Source: JAUIAI01 sp041396685 (GTDB lineage: Bacteria; Pseudomonadota; Gammaproteobacteria; Burkholderiales; Burkholderiaceae_E). From it: a DNA stretch of 64,000 nucleotides. The notes under the pieces are model-generated. The model did not search any database and had not been told where the DNA came from. It saw only the letters and a list, made by a program, of their open reading frames with translations. The first letter of the stretch is position 1. The number at the start of each line of letters is the position of its first letter. A program made the position numbers and the translations under genes. The stretch spans positions 62,001 to 126,000 of the forward strand of contig JAWKYD010000005.1 of the NCBI GenBank assembly GCA_041396685.1. Direction: 5' to 3'. Below, in pieces: positions 60,080-64,000 of the stretch.

Positions 60080-62116
60080 ATGAAGGTAGATGCCAGACCA
60101 GCCGCCCAGCGCACGATCCGTCGGTGGCGCGCCACGCTGCTGTCGTGCGCGCTGGCGACGTTGCTCCCGGTCCAGTTCCTGCACGCCCAGGTGCGCGGCC
60201 CGGCTGCGCCCGGCAAAGCGGTCCTGCAGATCGAACTCGGCGGACATTCGGCGCCGGTCCGCCGGCTGGCCGTATCGGCCGAACGCGGTCTGGTCGTCAC
60301 CGCCAGCGACGACAAGACCGCGCGGGTCTGGGATCTCGCCAGCCACGAATTGCGTCAGGTGTTGCGCCCGCCGCTGGGCGACGGCGATACCGGCCGGCTG
60401 TATGGCGCGGCGATCCATCCCCGCGCGAATCTGGTCGCCGTGGCCGGCGCCACCGGCACCAGGGGCGGCGGCCATCGTATCTTTCTGTTCGCACCCGACA
60501 CCGGCCAGCTCCAAAGCAGCTTCGACGCGCGTGGCGGCGACATCAAGGATCTGCGCTACACCGCCGATGGCAGCATGCTGCTGGCCACCTACGCCGGTGA
60601 CGACGCCCTGCGCGCCTTCGACGGTCAGGGACGGATGCTCTTCGAGCAGCGCCTGGCCGGCCTGTCCTACGGCCTCGATCTGACCGCCGATGGCCGCGTC
60701 GCGGTGGCCACGCTGGCCGGTCCCGTGCAGTTGTTCCGAATTCGCGGCCAGACGATCGCGGCCGATGGCGAACTGCGTGGCGACGGACATCCGGTCTCGG
60801 TGGCCTTCTCGCCCGATGGCGGGCGACTGGCGATCGGTTATTTCGACCCCACCGCTCGCGCATTGCCGGTCGTGGTCGACCTGGCCAGCCGACGCACGAC
60901 GCTGCGGCTGGACCCCGGCCGCCTCGAGGCCGGCAACCTGATGACCGTGGGCTTCTCCGGCGACGGTTCGATGGTGCTGGCCGGCGGCACCGGCTATGTG
61001 CGCGAAGGCGAGCACGGGCTGTATGTGTTCGATGCACGCGACGGCCGGGCACTCGGCAGCCACCGGGTTGCGAGCAATTCCATTCTCGATCTGGCGCCGG
61101 TCGCGCCTCGCCGCAGCGCGTTCACCGCATTCGACGGCAGCTGGGGCGTGGTCGATCTGCAAAACGGCCAGGTACAGGGCACCAGCGCCAATCTGGCCGA
61201 CCTTCGCGGGCCGCGCAATCTACGCATCAATGACGACGCGTCGATCATCGGTTTTTCGTTCGACCTCGGCCGTCATTTCAGTGTGTTCGACCTGAAGCGG
61301 CGCGAACTGCGGGCCGGCCCACTGCCCGAGGGCCTGCACGAACCGCGCACGCGCCGGGGCTTCTTCGGCGGCGCGACCTGGGAGAACGAACGGCGGCCGA
61401 GCATCAACGGCGCATCGATCGCGCTCGCCGATGACGAGGTCGGCCGATCGATCGCCTTCCTCAACCGTGATGACAGCGCCCTGTTCGGTACTTCCAAGTC
61501 GCTGATGTCGGTAACCCCCGACGGCGGCATTCGCTGGCGCGTGGCCACCAACGCCGAGGTGCTGGCGATCAACGTCCGTGCCGATGACCGCCTCGCGCTG
61601 ACCGCGATGTCGGATGGCACGATCCGCTGGTGGGATGTCGGGCGCGGCACCCTGGTGCTGAGCCTGCTGGCCCGCCCCGACGGACGCTGGGTGTTGTATG
61701 GCCCGGACGGCAGTTACGACGCCAGCGCCGGCGCCGACCGCATCGTCGGTTGGTCGGTCAATCGGGACGACGGCAGCATCGCCGACTTCTTCTCGTTGAA
61801 CCGTTTCCGCGAGCGCTATCTGAGGCCGACTGCGATCGACGACCTGTTGGGCCTGTCGATCGCGCCGGCGCCGGTGGCTGGCGCGTCGGCCACGGTGCCG
61901 GCCGAACGGCGGCCGGCTCCGGCTGCGCCCGGAGCCGAGTCCGCGGCGGGCGCGACCCCGGCGAGCCAAGCCTCTGCCGGTACAGCACCGCCCCCGCATC
62001 CGCCGCCAGCGCCCCTTCCGCCGGCCTCCCGGCGGCCGGGGGCGCGGCGACGACCACCGCACCGCCACGGCTCGATTTGTCGAAAGTGGCCTTTCCACCG
62101 GTGCTCAGCGCCGTGA
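60080..62116 (+). CDS. WD40-repeat periplasmic protein, N-terminal part of a frameshifted WD40-caspase gene
   Basis: In this frame about 635 meaningful residues are encoded before the reading frame is lost. A signal peptide is visible (RATLLSCALATLLPVQFLHAQ). WD40-type repeats follow, starting GGHSAPVRRLAVSAERGLVVTASDDKTARVWDL and continuing to WDVGRGTLVLSLLARPDGRWVLYGPDG. After about 61990 the frame becomes Pro/Arg-rich nonsense (HPPPAPLPPASRRPG) and stops at 62116, while a caspase domain continues in the -1 frame. ATG 60080 is used; a start at 60005 would add residues with no signal character. The two parts were presumably one protein. Confidence 0.8.
   Translation: MKVDARPAAQRTIRRWRATLLSCALATLLPVQFLHAQVRGPAAPGKAVLQIELGGHSAPVRRLAVSAERGLVVTASDDKTARVWDLASHELRQVLRPPLGDGDTGRLYGAAIHPRANLVAVAGATGTRGGGHRIFLFAPDTGQLQSSFDARGGDIKDLRYTADGSMLLATYAGDDALRAFDGQGRMLFEQRLAGLSYGLDLTADGRVAVATLAGPVQLFRIRGQTIAADGELRGDGHPVSVAFSPDGGRLAIGYFDPTARALPVVVDLASRRTTLRLDPGRLEAGNLMTVGFSGDGSMVLAGGTGYVREGEHGLYVFDARDGRALGSHRVASNSILDLAPVAPRRSAFTAFDGSWGVVDLQNGQVQGTSANLADLRGPRNLRINDDASIIGFSFDLGRHFSVFDLKRRELRAGPLPEGLHEPRTRRGFFGGATWENERRPSINGASIALADDEVGRSIAFLNRDDSALFGTSKSLMSVTPDGGIRWRVATNAEVLAINVRADDRLALTAMSDGTIRWWDVGRGTLVLSLLARPDGRWVLYGPDGSYDASAGADRIVGWSVNRDDGSIADFFSLNRFRERYLRPTAIDDLLGLSIAPAPVAGASATVPAERRPAPAAPGAESAAGATPASQASAGTAPPPHPPPAPLPPASRRPGARRRPPHRHGSICRKWPFHRCSAP
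61991..61995 (+). other. Frameshift point at a C5 run
   Basis: The run of five C residues lies where sense changes frame. One more C would join ...QASAGTAPPP to ASAASAPSAG and restore a single open frame of about 1067 codons from 60080 to 63282. It may be a sequencing error, a real indel, phase variation or programmed -1 slippage. Confidence 0.7.
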
Positions 62117-63282
62117 ACATCGCGGACCTGAAACCGGGCGCCCCATCGGTGAGGATCCCGTTCACGATTCGCGCCAAGGGCCAGCCCAGGGTCGAGGTCC
62201 GTGTCGATGGCCGCCCACGCGAAGACGCGAAGATTCAGCTGCCAAGCACGTTTACGGGACGAGAACGTGCCATCGCCGAGCTGAAATCACCGCCGCCGGG
62301 CACGGTGATCCAGATCATCGCGCGCGACGAGAACGGGGTCTCCGAACCACTGGGCTTCAAGATCGCCACACCGGCCGCCGCGCAGCCGGCGACGGTCACG
62401 GCGGTGCCGCCGGTCGTCGATCCCATCACGGCGTCGCCCGAGGCTCTCGCCGACGCGCTGGGAGAAAAGACCGCGCAGCCGGCAGCGCCGGCCGCGACGA
62501 TCGCGCCGCCGGCGCCACGCGCCGAGCTCAGGCGGCCACGGTTGTTCGTGCTGGCGGTGGGTGTCAGCCGCTACCAGCTCCCCGAATACCAGCTCGGCCT
62601 GGCCGACAAGGATTCGCGGGACTTCGTCGACGCGGTCACCGCCCAGCGCGGCCGCTACTACCGCGAGGTACAGTCGCGGGTTCTGACCAACCAGCATGCG
62701 ACACGCGATGCGATCTCGGCCGGTCTGGAGTGGCTTGCCCGCGAAGTGGGCCCCGACGACGTCGGCATGCTGTTCATGGCCGGGCACGGTGTCAATGCCC
62801 CCGACGGTCAGTATTACTTCATGCCTTACGAGGGCCGCCATCAGCAGCTCGGCACGACCAGCGTGCCCGAACAGGAGATCCGCTCCACCTTGGGTCGCAT
62901 GCGCGGCAAGGCCTTGTTCTTCGTCGATACCTGCTACGCGGGCAATGCGCTTGGCAACTTTCGTACGGCCAGCCGCGAGCTGGCCAAACTGGCCAACAAC
63001 CTGGCCGCCACCGAGAACGGCGTGATCGTGTTCGCCTCCAGCTCCGGGCGGCAGCTGTCCGAGGAGAACGACGCCTGGGGCAACGGCGCGTTCACCAAGG
63101 CGCTGATCGAAGGCCTCAGTGGCAAGGCCGATTTGACCCATTCGGGACAGGTCACCTACAAAGGCCTGGACTATTACGTCTCCGACCAGGTCAGCCGGCT
63201 GACCCAGGGCCGCCAGACACCGGTGACGATCTCGCCGATCGGCGTGCCCGACTTCGCGATCGCCAACGTCCGCCAGATCTGA
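61996..63282 (+). CDS. Caspase-like peptidase C14 domain, C-terminal part of the frameshifted gene
   Basis: The -1 frame encodes about 428 residues. An Ala/Pro linker comes first. A small beta-rich segment follows (FTIRAKGQPRVEVRVDG). The caspase-like domain has RPRLFVLAVGVSRY, the catalytic His in FMAGHGVNAPDG (His codon at 62785), and the catalytic Cys in FFVDTCYAGNALG (Cys codon at 62932). FASSSGRQLSEEND and GNGAFTKALIEGLSG are also typical of bacterial metacaspase-like proteins fused to WD40. Catalytic residues are intact, so the domain would be active if made. It has no convincing start of its own. Confidence 0.8.
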   Translation, partial: ASAASAPSAGLPAAGGAATTTAPPRLDLSKVAFPPVLSAVNIADLKPGAPSVRIPFTIRAKGQPRVEVRVDGRPREDAKIQLPSTFTGRERAIAELKSPPPGTVIQIIARDENGVSEPLGFKIATPAAAQPATVTAVPPVVDPITASPEALADALGEKTAQPAAPAATIAPPAPRAELRRPRLFVLAVGVSRYQLPEYQLGLADKDSRDFVDAVTAQRGRYYREVQSRVLTNQHATRDAISAGLEWLAREVGPDDVGMLFMAGHGVNAPDGQYYFMPYEGRHQQLGTTSVPEQEIRSTLGRMRGKALFFVDTCYAGNALGNFRTASRELAKLANNLAATENGVIVFASSSGRQLSEENDAWGNGAFTKALIEGLSGKADLTHSGQVTYKGLDYYVSDQVSRLTQGRQTPVTISPIGVPDFAIANVRQI

Positions 63283-63299
63283 CGGCGGACGGGTCGGGC

Positions 63300-63725
63300 T
63301 CAGCGCGCCGCCAGCGCCTGCAAGACCGGGCGCATCGGCGACAGGTCGTAGCCGGCGCCCGCGGCGGCGCGCACCAGATCGTCGATCGGCTCGCGCCCGG
63401 CCTGAGCCATCGCCCAGATCGAGCTCGAGCGCATGCCGGTGCGGCAGTAGATCAGCAACGGCCGCGGCAGTTCGTCCAGCGCGGCACGAAACGCCTCGAC
63501 ATCGGCCATCGTCTGACGCCCCGACGTGAACGGAATCGAACGAAACGCGATCCCGTGCTCGTTTGCAGAGCGCTCGATGTCGACCAGCATCGGCTGACCG
63601 GCGCCCTCGCCGTCGGGCCGGTTGTTGATGATGGCGCGCACGCCCCGCTCCGCCAGCGCGGCGACGTCGCCCGCGCCGATCTGACCCGCCACGAGAATGT
63701 CCGGGGTCAGCGATTTGAGTTCCAC
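63300..63725 (-). CDS. TIGR01244-type phosphatase/sulfurtransferase
   Basis: A 141-aa protein starting ELKSLTPDILVAGQIGAGDVAALAERGVRAIINNRPDGE. The P-loop motif is IYCRTGMRSSSIW, with catalytic Cys and Arg in C-x5-R form, as in dual-specificity phosphatases and the beta-lactamase-hydrolase-like (Blh) N-terminal domain. These proteins often sit with sulfide-handling or YeeE/YedE transporters. The start is GTG 63725 with an AAGGAAAG site. It overlaps the upstream membrane-protein gene by 19 bases. Confidence 0.9.
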   Translation of the reverse strand: MELKSLTPDILVAGQIGAGDVAALAERGVRAIINNRPDGEGAGQPMLVDIERSANEHGIAFRSIPFTSGRQTMADVEAFRAALDELPRPLLIYCRTGMRSSSIWAMAQAGREPIDDLVRAAAGAGYDLSPMRPVLQALAAR

Positions 63726-64000
63726 GACTTTGCTTTCCTTTGACGAATGAAATCCGGTGCGCCGGCCAGTGCCTGGGCCACGCGCACGCCGACGAGCATT
63801 GCCACGACGAAGACGGCCGCCCGCCAGTCACCGAGGCCGAGCACGGCCAACGAGGCCGCCGCTCCGAAACCGACCAAGCCGACGCTGACGCCCAGCAAGC
63901 AGGTTCCGATCAGCAGGGCTGGCCCGCACGAGGTCTTCTCACCCGCGAAGCGCTCCAGCCACTGCCGCCCGGGATGACGACGCAATGCGACTCTCCAACC
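63707..64000 (-). CDS. YeeE/YedE-like membrane protein, C-terminal part (5' end beyond window)
   Basis: The frame is open to the window edge, so the gene probably begins outside; a TTG at 63985 is the only start inside. The visible ~97 residues have two hydrophobic helices. LLIGTCLLGVSVGLVGFGAAASLAVLG and AAVFVVAMLVGV align with the C-terminal repeat of YeeE/YedE-type transporters. The usual Cys-Pro-Gly-Pro of that repeat is replaced by Gly-Ala-Ala-Ala. Adjacency to the TIGR01244 protein supports a thiosulfate or sulfur-compound transport role. The assignment is by pattern only. Confidence 0.6.
   Translation of the reverse strand, partial: GWRVALRRHPGRQWLERFAGEKTSCGPALLIGTCLLGVSVGLVGFGAAASLAVLGLGDWRAAVFVVAMLVGVRVAQALAGAPDFIRQRKAKSWNSNR

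Noticed and set aside
1..64000. tRNA or rRNA genes, CRISPR arrays, insertion sequences, prophage genes
   Set aside because: None was recognised in the reading. The coding style is uniform and no transposase, integrase or regularly spaced repeats appear.

Overview
The window is high-GC DNA (roughly two thirds G+C by eye), densely packed with genes on both strands. No rRNA, tRNA, CRISPR array, insertion sequence or phage gene was seen. The Bug/TctC solute receptor, the HyuA/HyuB pair, tandem sulfatases, the PA4872-type oxaloacetate decarboxylase and a UbiD very close to the enterobacterial protein all suggest a free-living, metabolically versatile Betaproteobacterium, probably Burkholderiales. 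The lineage is an inference from gene content. Many starts are GTG or TTG, and many genes overlap by ATGA or GTGA, so translational coupling is common.

Region 1 (1-14.1 kb) is catabolic. It holds the 3' part of a periplasmic TctC receptor and two tandem paralogous Cys-type sulfatases. A YCII-like protein is divergent from a PucR-type regulator. A GST / PhyH dioxygenase / MFS operon follows, then an AhpD-like protein, a large FAD plus 4Fe-4S dehydrogenase and a class I aminotransferase. Region 2 (14.2-18.9 kb) is housekeeping: a membrane-anchored SLT transglycosylase, ubiD with a TTG start, and a PBP4-type dacB. Region 3 (19.1-27.7 kb) is a seven-gene operon: SDR, LeuC-like and LeuD-like hydro-lyase subunits, HyuB, HyuA, an isochorismatase-fold hydrolase whose catalytic Cys position is Gly, and a flavoprotein. 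It looks like an uncharacterised ring-opening pathway.

Region 4 (27.8-38.6 kb) has a degenerate receiver protein, an oxaloacetate decarboxylase, a DUF808 membrane protein, an acyl-CoA thioesterase and a universal stress protein with an FNR/Anr-like box at class II spacing. An acyl-CoA dehydrogenase pair (one subunit short), an atypical crotonase, a TSUP permease, a Rieske ferredoxin and an Asp-nucleophile alpha/beta hydrolase follow. A perfect 16-bp inverted repeat separates a small membrane protein from a convergent SDR.

Region 5 (38.8-59.8 kb) is the most unusual part: about 21 kb on one strand with mostly overlapping genes. In order it encodes a HlyD-like adaptor with a long soluble N-terminus, a PqqD-M50 protease-HlyD fusion, a shortened SecA-like ATPase, a 1574-aa DUF4347/cadherin-like protein, a second HlyD-like adaptor, a 1706-aa DUF4347/cadherin-like protein, a hybrid histidine kinase with Hpt, and a REC-GGDEF-EAL regulator. 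Both giants carry a LEPR-XLL-like N-terminal motif, a His/Cys pair in DUF4347 and an almost identical C-terminal membrane module. They lack a classical signal peptide and RTX repeats. I infer a dedicated export, processing and anchoring system for giant surface proteins, controlled by phosphorelay and c-di-GMP.

Region 6 (59.8-64 kb) has a WD40-caspase gene broken by a -1 shift at a C5 run, a TIGR01244-type phosphatase/sulfurtransferase, and the C-terminal end of a YeeE/YedE-like membrane protein cut by the window edge.
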